Positions 54,401 through 61,536 of a stretch of 64,000 nt of DNA are shown here, in pieces. The notes beneath the pieces are model-generated. The model saw only the letters and a list, made by a program, of their open reading frames with translations, was not told where the DNA came from and made no database searches. The stretch's first letter is position 1, and each line of letters starts with the position of its first letter. Position numbers and translations under genes: made by a program. Source of the stretch: Pseudomonas arsenicoxydans (GTDB taxonomy: Bacteria; Pseudomonadota; Gammaproteobacteria; Pseudomonadales; Pseudomonadaceae); NCBI RefSeq assembly GCF_900103875.1, contig NZ_LT629705.1:2737001-2801000 (forward strand). The letters are read 5' to 3'.

Positions 54401-55635
54401 CAGCCATGACGGCCGTGTTGGTGGTCAGCGGAGCGCTCGGCTCGGTCAGCAACAACAGCACCAACGATGAGGATCGCATCACCGTCGATCTCAAACAGGG
54501 CGAAACGCTCAACCTGGACCACAACCTGGCGGCCGGACACGTCACGATGGAGTACTCGCTCAACGGCGGCGCATGGATCCCCCTCGCCGACGGCCAGACC
54601 CTCACGGCTGCGGCGGACGGCACCTACCAGATCCACATCACCAACATCCCCAATGGTCCGGGCAACAGCGGGTCGGGGTCGGAAAACTACCAGCTGACCA
54701 TGACCGTCAACTACGCCGGCGCCCACGACATCACCCCGGACGCCCACGGCACCTACACCGCCAACGACAATCACGGCGGCAGTGACAGTGCAGGCGTGAC
54801 CATCAGCTACCAGGACGGCCATACCCTCACCGGCACCGCAGGCGATGACGTGTTGGTGGCAGGCGCCGGCAACAACGTGATCAATGCCGGCGACGGCAAC
54901 GATGTGCTGACCGCCGGTTCCGGCAATAACGAGCTGCACGGCGGCGCCGGCAACGACTTGCTGTTCAGCGGCCCTGGTAACGACCTGCTCGACGGCGGCC
55001 CCGGTATCGATACCGTGAGCTACGCACACGCTACGGCGGGCGTCATCGTCGACCTGAATCTGGCGACCGCGCAAAACACCGGAGGCGCTGGCACCGATAC
55101 CCTGACCGGAATCGAAAACCTCGTCGGCTCAAACTTCAACGACTCCCTCACGGGCGATAGCCATAACAACGTCATCAACGGTGGTTTGGGTGACGACATC
55201 CTCAATGGTGGTGGCGGCGACGACCTCCTGATTGGCGGCCTCGGCAACAACACCCTCACCGGCGGGGCAGGGGCCGACACCTTCCAGTGGCTCAAAGGCA
55301 ACAGCGGCCACGACGTTGTCACCGACTTCACCCCAGGCACCGACAAACTCGACTTGTCACAACTGTTACAAGGTGAAAACGGCACCGCGGCGTCACTGGA
55401 TGACTACCTGCACTTCAAAGTCGTCGGCAGCGGCGCCTCGGTCCTCACCAGCATCGATGTCAGCGCCATGGCCGGCGCAGCCCCGAACCAGACCATCGAC
55501 CTGGCCGGCGTGAACCTGGCCAGCCACTACGGCGTCACGCCGGGGGCGGGCGGCGTGGTTGCAGGCGGACATGACACCGCGACCATCATCAACGGCATGC
55601 TGAACGACCATTCGCTGAAGGTGGATACCGTGTGA
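48463..55635 (+). CDS. lapA: large RTX adhesin with LapG cleavage site (LapA type)
   Basis: This 2390-residue cell-surface adhesin is exported by the type I system next to it. Reading from the N-terminus: retention module (about 1-100); LapG site TAAG at 115-118; Gly/Pro/Ala linker; repeat region from residue 197 to about 1575; a VWA domain with MIDAS DVSGS at 1596 and later FSDGKPN; a linker; RTX nonapeptides (GGAGNDLL-type) from about 2124 to 2268; and a C-terminal secretion tail. The ATG at 48463 follows GAGGAA. It is much shorter than the roughly 5200-residue LapA of P. fluorescens Pf0-1 but sits in the lapA position, between lapEBC and lapDG. It could alternatively be called MapA-like; synteny favours LapA. 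Confidence 0.93.
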   Translation: MATLIGIVSKVIGDVFAVAGDGTRRALVEGDRLFAGDQLVTGAEGAVAVHLQSGQELTLGRGSSLEMTPQLLAHQAPHVDTAEAVTPTQAQLTDVEQLQKAIAAGDDPTQNAEATAAGPAPTGAPGGAAGGGHSFVMLEEVGGRVDPTIGFPTAGFNGIPEFPLERLAGDPNNGDNGAGGAGGTGVVPTVPDVPNNPVTLSGLSVAGGELTLNEANLADGSASNPGALIQNGTFTVSAPDGLTSLSIGGINVITGGVAIGFPQSITTQLGNTLTVTGYNPATGVLSYSYTLVGNETHSAGDGANNLSEQFTVVAGDSNGDTATGTLDVNITDDVPKAVDDSNASTASETLLTLTGSVLPNDSQGADRIPVGPNSGPIIGGTFTGTYGTLVLNPNGTYTYTLNTNDADFKALHGGGNGTETFTYTLTDADGDTSTANLVLQIHNNDDPVTLGGLNAEGGELTVYEKNLSDGTSPNAPALTQSGTFTVAALDGLQTLDVGGIHVVVGGVAAGFPQSIVTPLGSTLTVTGYNAATGVVSYTYTLVDNEAHPTANGANSITENFNVVATDTDGSTASGQINVNIVDDLPKAVDDSHASTASETLLTLNGNVLTNDVQGADRVTVGENAGPITPGTFTGVYGTLVLNANGTYTYTLNTSDADFKALHGGGNGTETFTYTLTDADGDTSTANLVLQIHNNDDPVTLGGLNVEGGELTVYEKNLSDGTSPNAPALTQNGTFTVAALDGLQTLDVGGIHVVVGGVAAGFPQSIVTPLGSTLTVTGYNAATGVVSYTYTLVDNEAHPTANGANSITENFNVVATDTDGSTASGQINVNIVDDLPTANPDHTSVAEGATVSGNVLDNDIGGADGPALSGAVVGVRAGSDTSTSAIGGLGSNINGTYGYLTLDAHGNATYHSNPNAVNGPGATDVFTYTVRDADGDESTTTITIDVSNSCIKAVSDSDVTVYEKALDLSKDGQDLAAGTVTGSDPTSTGETATGTLVGSVTGATGAITYTLVGSATGTYGQILLNPNGTYTYTLTSPATTTPHVNDGANTLTESFTYQATDSLGNTTTSTIVVNIVDDVPKAFNDSNVGTAAENVLTLNGNVLTNDVQGADHVATGPNAGPITPGTFTGTYGTLVLNANGTYTYTLNTNDADFKNLHGGGNGTETFTYTLTDADGDTSTANLVLNVHNNDDPVTLNGLNVSGGELTVYEKNLSDGTSPNAPALTQSGTFTVTALDGLQTLDVGGIHVVVGGVAAGFPQSIVTALGSTLTITGFNPASGVLSYSYTLVENEAHPTGNGANSLTENINVVATDADGSTASGQINVNIIDDLPTAKADTASVVEGGTVSGNVLDNDIGGADGPAVSGAVVGVRAGGDTSTSAIGGLGSNINGTYGYLTLDAHGNAVYHSNPDAVSGAGATDTFTYTVRDADGDESTTTITIDVYNSCIKAVSDNDVTVYEKALDLSKDGQDLAAGTVTGSDPGHTGETASGTLVGSVTGATGAVTYTLVGSATGTYGQILLNPNGTYTYTLTSAPKTSPNANDGANTLSESFTYKATDALGNSTTSTIVVNIVDDVPKAVGAERSVAAVEIDSNVLLVIDVSGSMVDPSGVPGLSRLELAKQAISALLDKYDDLGDVKVQIVTFSSNATDKTSIWVDVATAKSIISGLTAGGGTNYDAAVATMQTAFDTSGKLTGAQNVGYFFSDGKPNEGDIGSADEAALKAFLDANGIKNYAIGLGSGVSNAYLDPLAYDGSNHTNTNAVVVTDLNQLNSVLSGTVMGAPVTGTLLEGGTFGADGGFIKTLVVDGTTYTYDPKGNSNQGALNFSGGVNHGTFNTVNNTLSIATNNGGTLVVNLDTGEYNYTSQKTTSVVITENIGFTLSDNDGDLASSTLTVKVIPNTAPVAVDDHIITNVLSGNIVVPGELLLANDSDADKDPMTASPTTFNTGWVAKGGDFIGTNQNFNFTGSNAQAVTIARSAFVANTAAMTAVLVVSGALGSVSNNSTNDEDRITVDLKQGETLNLDHNLAAGHVTMEYSLNGGAWIPLADGQTLTAAADGTYQIHITNIPNGPGNSGSGSENYQLTMTVNYAGAHDITPDAHGTYTANDNHGGSDSAGVTISYQDGHTLTGTAGDDVLVAGAGNNVINAGDGNDVLTAGSGNNELHGGAGNDLLFSGPGNDLLDGGPGIDTVSYAHATAGVIVDLNLATAQNTGGAGTDTLTGIENLVGSNFNDSLTGDSHNNVINGGLGDDILNGGGGDDLLIGGLGNNTLTGGAGADTFQWLKGNSGHDVVTDFTPGTDKLDLSQLLQGENGTAASLDDYLHFKVVGSGASVLTSIDVSAMAGAAPNQTIDLAGVNLASHYGVTPGAGGVVAGGHDTATIINGMLNDHSLKVDTV
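49051..53190 (+). repeat. nested repeats within the adhesin gene
   Basis: Four block types recur. X (PVTLxGLNVxGGELTVYEKN) starts at 49051, 49801, 50551 and 52033. Y (DDSxASTASETLLTLNGNVL) follows X1 and X2 and recurs near 51700. Z (TSVAEGATVSGNVLDND) starts at 50965 and 52447. W (IKAVSDSDVTVYEKALDLSK) starts at 51310 and 52792. X-Y pairs repeat every 750 bp exactly, and X-Z-W-Y repeats with a period of exactly 1482 bp. The blocks resemble T1SS-143 and VCBS/cadherin-like extender domains. Confidence 0.9.
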
Positions 55636-55690
55636 CCTGAAACGACAAAACCCGCCATTCCTGTTCAAGGAATGGCGGGTTTTTTGTTGT
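55620..55690. repeat. direct repeat, copy 1 (adhesin 3' end plus terminator)
   Basis: Covers the last codons of the adhesin (GTGGATACCGTGTGA) and its terminator. Copy 2 is at 56569-56638 and differs by two substitutions and one T fewer in the T-run. Confidence 0.9.
55647..55686 (+). terminator. terminator of the adhesin gene
   Basis: An AAAACCCGCCATTCC/GGAATGGCGGGTTTT stem with a T-run, 11 bp past the adhesin stop. Confidence 0.95.
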
Positions 55691-55697
55691 TTTAACG

Positions 55698-55793
55698 TCA
55701 AAAGATCGCAGCCTCGTTTCGCTCGACAGCTCCTACACGGATTTGCACGCACCTGTAGGAGCTGTCGAGTGAAACGAGGCTGCGATCTTTTGA
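55698..55793. repeat. long palindrome (GTAGGAGCTGTCGAGTGAAA family)
   Basis: Arms of 40 bp (55698-55737 and 55754-55793) with one mismatch. Third copy of the family seen at 6283 and 41166, lying between the adhesin terminator and the DUF6124 stop. Confidence 0.88.
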
Positions 55794-55800
55794 TCTACCG

Positions 55801-56160
55801 TTAGTGCTGTGGATCAATCCTGACCAGCACCCGATTCACCGCCAGTTCACCCAGCATCACCACCTGCTGAATCCCCAGCAAGGTGTTGCGATGCGTGCCC
55901 TCCATCAACCCTGCGAAATCGCTCAGCATCACACTCGCGGATGCCAAGGACTCACACGCGTTGACCAGCAGGGTTTCGTCATCGGTGTCGGGGGCGATCA
56001 AGTAGATCGTGCTGGGTTTGCGAGGAATGTCTTGGGAAATGACCGGTTTGAGGTAGTAATCGAGGGCGCGGTCGGCGGCTTCGTTGAGCTTTTTGGGATC
56101 GGTGGATTCGTAGGGGGAAACGTCGTCGGTTTCGGGCGGGTTGGGGGTGATCTTGGGCAT
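55801..56160 (-). CDS. DUF6124-family small protein
   Basis: This 119-residue cytoplasmic protein begins MPKITPNPPETDDVSPYEST, the typical opening of a multi-copy Pseudomonas family (DUF6124, related to DUF3077). It has a central helix (LNEAADRALDYYLKP) and a C-terminal pair of helices (LLVNACESLASASVMLSDFA, QQVVMLGELAVNRVL). Function is unknown. AAGGAG lies 8 nt before the start. The gene, its long leader and an adjacent palindrome are bracketed by a direct repeat of the adhesin's 3' end, so it appears to be an insertion into the lap locus. Confidence 0.8.
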   Translation of the reverse strand: MPKITPNPPETDDVSPYESTDPKKLNEAADRALDYYLKPVISQDIPRKPSTIYLIAPDTDDETLLVNACESLASASVMLSDFAGLMEGTHRNTLLGIQQVVMLGELAVNRVLVRIDPQH

Positions 56161-56568
56161 GGTGAAACTCCTTGATGATTGGAGCCGTCATCCATCGCTG
56201 CTAAACGAAGTGGGTGGCGGCTGTACGCGGGTTAGCAGACCAGGCATCAAGGAACCCGGCGCACCGAAGTGCCCCACGCAAGCCGCCATAATGCAGACCA
56301 ACTGACGAAAACATCGTCGGTTGATCAGGGGCGGCACTGACGTGCCTTGATATTTTCCGAGCTGCTAAACCCGATCGCTGATTTGTCAGCGACCGGGAAA
56401 CAATAGAGACCCGGCACAAGGCGCACAAGCCGGCGGATTCTGGCGCAGTCGTAGGCAACGGCGCAAGGATGTGTAGCCTGAGAGAGTGTCTGGAAATGTC
56501 TTTTAAACATCTCCGTTTAATTCTCACTCCAGTGATAAATAAATACGTCCGCTTAGCTCAGTTCTGAC
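56161..56568 (-). other. long structured leader upstream of the DUF6124 gene
   Basis: About 400 bp without a supported gene. It contains a strong dyad, CCCGATCGCTGA/TCAGCGACCGGG (56370-56397, one mismatch), and an exact direct repeat GCTGCTAAAC (56197-56206 and 56361-56370). The stretch 56500-56555 is AT-rich and may hold the leftward promoter. A 108-codon minus-strand frame spans it but shows no ribosome-binding site or protein-like composition, so I treat the region as leader or non-coding RNA. Confidence 0.5.
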
Positions 56569-56638
56569 GGTGAATACCGTGTGACCTGAAATGACAAAAC
56601 CCGCCATTCCTGTTCAAGGAATGGCGGGTTTTTGTTGT
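56569..56638. repeat. direct repeat, copy 2 (relic of adhesin 3' end plus terminator)
   Basis: GGTGAATACCGTGTGA followed by the same terminator stem as at 55647 (56596-56635). It still reads ...TVNTV-stop in the frame of the adhesin's last codons, but no adhesin coding sequence precedes it. Confidence 0.9.
56596..56635 (+). terminator. duplicate of the adhesin terminator
   Basis: The same stem as at 55647-55686 with a shorter T-run. No rightward gene ends here; it faces the 3' end of the 888-residue protein gene and could terminate that on the minus strand. Confidence 0.75.
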
Positions 56639-56653
56639 ATGGGCATTAACGTC

Positions 56654-56699
56654 GATCGTTCCCACGCGGACGGTTCGACGCCTCGACGTGGGAACGATC
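56654..56699. repeat. REP-like dyad (GATCGTTCCCACG type)
   Basis: GATCGTTCCCACG and CGTGGGAACGATC pair at the ends of a 46-bp element related to the one at 2161-2267. It lies between the relic terminator and the 3' end of the 888-residue protein gene. Confidence 0.8.
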
Positions 56700-56767
56700 A
56701 AAAACATCGCTGTTTATTTCCTGCCCAGGCGAAAACAGGGACGTCCCTTTCCGCGCTTCCGACCAAC

Positions 56768-59434
56768 TTATACGCGGCTCATTTTGAAGTCGTCGAGCGT
56801 GATGAGGTCCATCCTAGGGGTGACGATTTCGATGCTTCGGATGCGGTTCTGAAGGGTCGAGTATGTAATCGGCTGTGGATTAAAGTTGTTGGGGAGAGGC
56901 ATGCTGTGGAGGAGATTACCTCGTTCGTCCCGGTAGAAAACCCAGAGGTCGTTGAATTGCGCGAATCGGCACCAGAAACTAACAAAGGAATAATTCCAGT
57001 GGAATTGGATGTGCATGTGTTGCGCAGTGCCACTTGCCTGCCAATGCATCTCCAGAACCTGCCCGTAACTCTGGCCCGGTATTTGAGGATAAGGACCCGT
57101 GATGACGTTGGCTAATGAAGTGATCCCCAGATAACCACTCCCTGCAGGGAAAGAGATGATCATGCTGTCCAGCTCGATACGCCCACCGGGTGTGATGAGT
57201 TGCGTAGCGAGATGATCGAAGTTTTCCGACAAGATAGGGCGTTTGTTCCTGATGCTGTATTTTCTGGAGGTCGGGAATGTGATCGTTATGGGGGCCTTTT
57301 CTTTGAAATGGGCTTTTATTTCGACATGAAGAGATGAGTTGTCCTGAAGCAACAACAGTTGTGCCCGTGGCAGTGTTCTGCTGAACCCGTTACTTTCCTC
57401 GTCCGGTGTCAGGGAACCTGCGGTGACCAGCTCAATAACATGCGCACTTCCATTGGCCCCTGTTCCAATAACACTTATATCAAAAAGATAACGCCCGCCC
57501 CGCAATGGCCAGGTCTTGCAAGAGACGGTGCCGTCACCTTCAAATTCATTGATATCCACTACCCCGGCACTGTCAGCCTGATCGATAATGGAGGTTCCTA
57601 ATCGAACATCACCGTCGACGATCCGGCGAATATTCAACGTCAACGGCAGCGATTCCCCCGCGGACTTCCCGTCGCGAATCAATTGCCAATACAAGTTGGT
57701 TTCGCTACCCATTCGGGCCAACAGGTACGCAAAACTCAACTTGAGATTGGCCCGCTTGTTTTGATTGATCAACTGCACGGGAAATGGCTTATCGCCCGGC
57801 ATTGGATTTGCGTCTATAAACAGCGCCTTATCATTGGTCTTCGCAGGCAGGTGTTCCACCCTAACGGTGATTCCGTTGAGAGAGTCCAACACATCGATAT
57901 TGTTGGTCGCTGGAGGCACCGCAAAGGGTGGCAGCAAATCACCGATTGCTTCCTCGCCAAACATCAATTGCAGCAAGTTCGAAAACACCTCCACCTCTCC
58001 CGGGTTTGTCACCGTGCATTGCACGGTCAACGGGGTGTTGGCATAGGGGACGATGTATTTGGCGGGCACCTGGAAGATGACGGGCTGTGTCGGGTCGGTG
58101 ACGATCAATTGAAAAATGAACAGGGCTTTAATCCCGGCCTGATCAGTGGTTTGCCAGTTGAGTTTGACAATCGCGCCTATTTTTAATGGCCAGTATTTGG
58201 CGACCTGCACCGTGGCCATGGTGGTGTCGACCGGTAGCTTGTTCTCCACCAGCGGATCGACAATCGGCACGCCCAAGGGCAGGGATGAGCCGCTGAAAGT
58301 GGCATCGGCGGGTTTCGAGAACTGGGTCTTGCCGGCTCTGATCAGTTGGTATGACGCTCGCGCCGAACCTCCGATCAGGTTGCGGACCCATTCATTCTCA
58401 ACCGCAAAGTTCACGGTCCTGCTAGCGGCAGTTAGCGTGCGACTGAAGGTCTGGATAATCGGGTCGCCGCCTTTGGTGAGCCCTATCAGCTCTAGCTCGA
58501 TCAGATCTTTCGCTGCAAATACCCCAGTGACCAGGACATTCAGGGGATCGTCCATAAGCCCATCGTGATTCACCACATTGTCCAAATCAGCCTGGTCAAA
58601 AATCGGCGCGATCAGCAACACCGTGCCGGGTTTGGCCGTGAGGATGAGCGCATCCGACCAGCCGCTGGTGTTTTCCACCGAGTCGAACAATACGTAGCGC
58701 ACCACCAGGCTGTTGGTGGGCGCAAGGCTAGCGAGCATTTGCGGTGTCAGTTCAAAGACAATGTCACCCAACACGGTGACGATGTGTTCCAGGAGCAAAG
58801 TTCCAAAGGCAAGCACCACCACGTCATGAATGGACTGGTTGAAGTACGCCAGCACGGTCACGAACATGCCTTCGTCGATCACGGTCTGATCGATGATGCT
58901 TTCCGAGGCGACGGGCAATTTCAGGCCCTGGTTGAACGGCTTGCCCCCGTCCGTGTCCGCTTCACCCGGCGCCGGGTACTTGTAAAACAGCGGAACGGGT
59001 GGCGATCCCTCGGTGCCGTTTCCGCTCACGCGCGTAACATCGAACCAGAGGGGCAGGTTGTTGGCCTGGAGGGGCAGAAACCTGGTTTCCATGACATTAG
59101 AGGCAATGTAGAAGGGAATGTTTTTCGCGTTGCCGTTTGCATCGAAATGCGCTTCGGTAACCGAGAACTCTGCGACGGGAACGTTTTTTGTTTCGATGTA
59201 CACCTTGATGTAGTCGCCGATGGCCATGCTCCCGTAGGCCAGGATATAGACCAGCAATCCGTCACGATCACTGTGCACCATGTTGATGTTGATTCCCAAC
59301 GCACCGTCGCTCTGCGGTTTGTAGCCAGGCGGGTAGGGTGGAGCGACCGCCAGCGCGCCGTATTCGCTTTTGGGCGGGAAGACGACAACTTGTCCATTGG
59401 CGGCGGGGTCAGCGTTTGTCATGGGGCTGTTCAT
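56768..59434 (-). CDS. 888-residue multi-domain protein of unknown function
   Basis: I do not recognise a characterised family. The protein has no signal peptide or membrane helix. After a short N-terminus it reads as several beta-rich, Ig-like modules; two are marked by the related lines SYQLIRAGKTQFSKP and YWQLIRDGKSAGESLPL, each followed by a V/I-D-P/Q stretch (VPIVDPLVEN, TSIIDQADSA). A last domain of about 190 residues (NFDHLATQLITPGGRIELDS onward, ending TLDDFKMSRV) looks like a jelly-roll or lectin-like fold. The start at 59434 follows GGAAGGT. It lies between the adhesin and lapD on the lapD strand; the last 700 bp are visibly poorer in GC than the neighbours, hinting at transfer. Confidence 0.75.
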   Translation of the reverse strand: MNSPMTNADPAANGQVVVFPPKSEYGALAVAPPYPPGYKPQSDGALGININMVHSDRDGLLVYILAYGSMAIGDYIKVYIETKNVPVAEFSVTEAHFDANGNAKNIPFYIASNVMETRFLPLQANNLPLWFDVTRVSGNGTEGSPPVPLFYKYPAPGEADTDGGKPFNQGLKLPVASESIIDQTVIDEGMFVTVLAYFNQSIHDVVVLAFGTLLLEHIVTVLGDIVFELTPQMLASLAPTNSLVVRYVLFDSVENTSGWSDALILTAKPGTVLLIAPIFDQADLDNVVNHDGLMDDPLNVLVTGVFAAKDLIELELIGLTKGGDPIIQTFSRTLTAASRTVNFAVENEWVRNLIGGSARASYQLIRAGKTQFSKPADATFSGSSLPLGVPIVDPLVENKLPVDTTMATVQVAKYWPLKIGAIVKLNWQTTDQAGIKALFIFQLIVTDPTQPVIFQVPAKYIVPYANTPLTVQCTVTNPGEVEVFSNLLQLMFGEEAIGDLLPPFAVPPATNNIDVLDSLNGITVRVEHLPAKTNDKALFIDANPMPGDKPFPVQLINQNKRANLKLSFAYLLARMGSETNLYWQLIRDGKSAGESLPLTLNIRRIVDGDVRLGTSIIDQADSAGVVDINEFEGDGTVSCKTWPLRGGRYLFDISVIGTGANGSAHVIELVTAGSLTPDEESNGFSRTLPRAQLLLLQDNSSLHVEIKAHFKEKAPITITFPTSRKYSIRNKRPILSENFDHLATQLITPGGRIELDSMIISFPAGSGYLGITSLANVITGPYPQIPGQSYGQVLEMHWQASGTAQHMHIQFHWNYSFVSFWCRFAQFNDLWVFYRDERGNLLHSMPLPNNFNPQPITYSTLQNRIRSIEIVTPRMDLITLDDFKMSRV

Positions 59435-59523
59435 GAATGCGTACCTTCCAGAGAGGCGCCCGGCTTCCCGATTGGGCGGCACCGATATGGAAGGATTAGA
59501 GCGTCGCCACGGATGTTTGCCTA

Positions 59524-59539
59524 CTGTCAGATCTGACAG
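59524..59539. promoter_or_regulatory. perfect 16-bp palindrome, candidate operator
   Basis: CTGTCAGATCTGACAG is fully self-complementary and lies 90 bp upstream of the 888-residue protein start, in the gap after the lapD stop. Its position suits a repressor or activator site for that gene. Confidence 0.5.
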
Positions 59540-59573
59540 GTACTCACTACTTTAAGACGAACGGTAATCCCCT

Positions 59574-61514
59574 TCACATCGGCTCCGGCGGCCCGATCAA
59601 CCTCCCCATCACCCCAAACAATCCCAGCTCCCGAATCACCTCCAGTTCCCCTTTGGTCTCGACCATCTCCGCTATCAATGGCAAATCGATGCTGTTGGTT
59701 GCCCTGTAAATTGCGTCGATGAAAAGCCGCTTGTCAGGCTGCTCGTCAATGTGACGGATGTACGCCCCATCGATTTTCAAGTACGCCAGGCCCAATTGCG
59801 TCAGATTGCCGATCTGGCTGAAGCTGCCACCGAAATGCTGCAATCCGATGCGATACCCGGTGTTGAGCAAACTATGGCTCAAGCGCTGCAATTCTTCCGG
59901 GGGCGGCAGTTGGCGTTCGTCGATTTCCAGGATCAGCAGGGGCGCCAGTTCGGGCAGTGATTCGAGCATGTCGATGATTTGTTTAAGCTGTGTTTGATCA
60001 CGCAGGGTGTTGCCCGACAGGCTTAGCGCCAGCGGCCATCGATTGACCACGAGGTATTCGAGGGTGGCTTCGAGCATCGCCAGATCGAAGCGCGCTGACC
60101 AGCCAAGACGCTCGATCCACGGCAGAAAATGCCCGGCGGGTATCGCCTCGCCCTGTGGGTCGAGCAGACGCGCAAGGACTTTGTGGTGCAGCACCTGGCT
60201 GGTGTCGGCGCATTGCACCACCGGTTGGAAATACAGCTGCATCTTGCCTTCGGTCAGCGCATCGTCGATCCAGGTGCGCCAGTCGTGTTGAGAGTGGTTC
60301 GGCACGGTATCGGTGTGGGCCAGGTGTATCCACGGGCGTTCGGGATGTTGCTGGGCCTGAGTCAACGCCTGGTCGAGGCGCAGCAACACGTTGCTGGCCG
60401 GTTCGCCGGGGTGATAGGCGACCACGCCCAGGTGCGCCACGGGCATGCAGTCGCTGGCGCCCGTCAGGCGCAGGTTTTCCAGGGTGGCGCTGATTTCCGA
60501 GGCCAGGCGCGCCGCGCCCGTGCTGTCCAGACCCGGTGCCAGCACGCAGAATTCGCCGCCCCGATTGCGCGCTGCCAGCCAGGTGCGCCGTGCTGGGACC
60601 TGAGTCAGACGCTTGAGCAGTTCGCCGACGGTCTTGATCAGCGCATCGGTGCGCTGACCGCCCAGGCGTTGGTTGAGCCCGATCAGATCGTTGATCCGCA
60701 GCATCAGCAGATGGCCGTCGCTGCTCTGTTCGCCGACCAGTAAATGATCGGCCAGTTGCTCATCCAGCAAGCGCCGGTTGGCCAGTCCCGTGAGGCCGTC
60801 CTGATAGGCCTCGACGCGCAGTTTTTCACTGCGCGCGGCCTCTTCGGCGAACAGCGCCTTGAGCTTTTCGACCATCTGGTTCATCGCCAGCACCACACGC
60901 TTCAATTCGGGTGTGCGTGGCAGTTTTGGCAGGCTCAGGAACTCGCGCTTGCTGATGGCTTGGGCTTGTTTGACCATTTTGTCGAGCGGGCGTAACTGCC
61001 GACGTAGCAGCCAGCCACCGAACACGGCGCTGAGCAGTCCGCAGATCAGCAACCAGATCAGGCTACCGAGTGTGCTGTCCCAGAGTTTGGCCAGGGCAAA
61101 CTGCGGATTGCTCAGCACTTCGACTCGCGCCACCTGTTCCCAGCCACGCATGATCAGTGCATCGCCACCTTCCGGGCGCAAGTTGACCAGGCTCACGAAC
61201 CAGCCGGGCACGCCCTCGATGTGCGTCGCTGCGTTGCGCTCTACCAGCACCTCTCCATCGACGATGTTGACGATACGTATGCTGCGGAAATAGCCACTGT
61301 CGAAGATCGAGCTGACCATTAATTCGGTCATTGCCGGATCGTCGATCTGCTCCGTCAGCGACAAGCCCAATGCGGTGGCCGCGTCCTGGGCGTGGGAGCG
61401 CAACTGGCCGAGCATTTGTTCGCGCGAGCTTTCCAGACTGACAAAAAAACTGCCGCTGAACGCCACCAGCAAGAACAGGCAAATGGCGATGAACAACTGT
61501 TTGCGCAGTGACAT
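59574..61514 (-). CDS. lapD: c-di-GMP receptor LapD
   Basis: This 646-residue inner-membrane receptor has two transmembrane helices (about 6-26 and 152-168) around a periplasmic output domain that contains Trp125 (MRGWEQV), the residue that grips LapG in P. fluorescens. A HAMP domain follows, then a GGDEF domain degenerated to RGGEF (318-322) and an EAL domain degenerated to KVLAR (445-449). It therefore senses c-di-GMP rather than making or breaking it. With c-di-GMP bound it sequesters LapG and protects the adhesin. AGGAG precedes the start, 22 bp from the lapG stop. Confidence 0.96.
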   Translation of the reverse strand: MSLRKQLFIAICLFLLVAFSGSFFVSLESSREQMLGQLRSHAQDAATALGLSLTEQIDDPAMTELMVSSIFDSGYFRSIRIVNIVDGEVLVERNAATHIEGVPGWFVSLVNLRPEGGDALIMRGWEQVARVEVLSNPQFALAKLWDSTLGSLIWLLICGLLSAVFGGWLLRRQLRPLDKMVKQAQAISKREFLSLPKLPRTPELKRVVLAMNQMVEKLKALFAEEAARSEKLRVEAYQDGLTGLANRRLLDEQLADHLLVGEQSSDGHLLMLRINDLIGLNQRLGGQRTDALIKTVGELLKRLTQVPARRTWLAARNRGGEFCVLAPGLDSTGAARLASEISATLENLRLTGASDCMPVAHLGVVAYHPGEPASNVLLRLDQALTQAQQHPERPWIHLAHTDTVPNHSQHDWRTWIDDALTEGKMQLYFQPVVQCADTSQVLHHKVLARLLDPQGEAIPAGHFLPWIERLGWSARFDLAMLEATLEYLVVNRWPLALSLSGNTLRDQTQLKQIIDMLESLPELAPLLILEIDERQLPPPEELQRLSHSLLNTGYRIGLQHFGGSFSQIGNLTQLGLAYLKIDGAYIRHIDEQPDKRLFIDAIYRATNSIDLPLIAEMVETKGELEVIRELGLFGVMGRLIGPPEPM

Positions 61515-61536
61515 ACAACGCTCCTTGCGATGGCCG

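Noticed and set aside
56201..56527. A 108-codon minus-strand frame upstream of the DUF6124 gene
   Set aside because: No ribosome-binding site and an Arg/Ser/Cys-rich composition typical of non-coding GC-rich DNA. It is kept as part of a leader rather than a gene.
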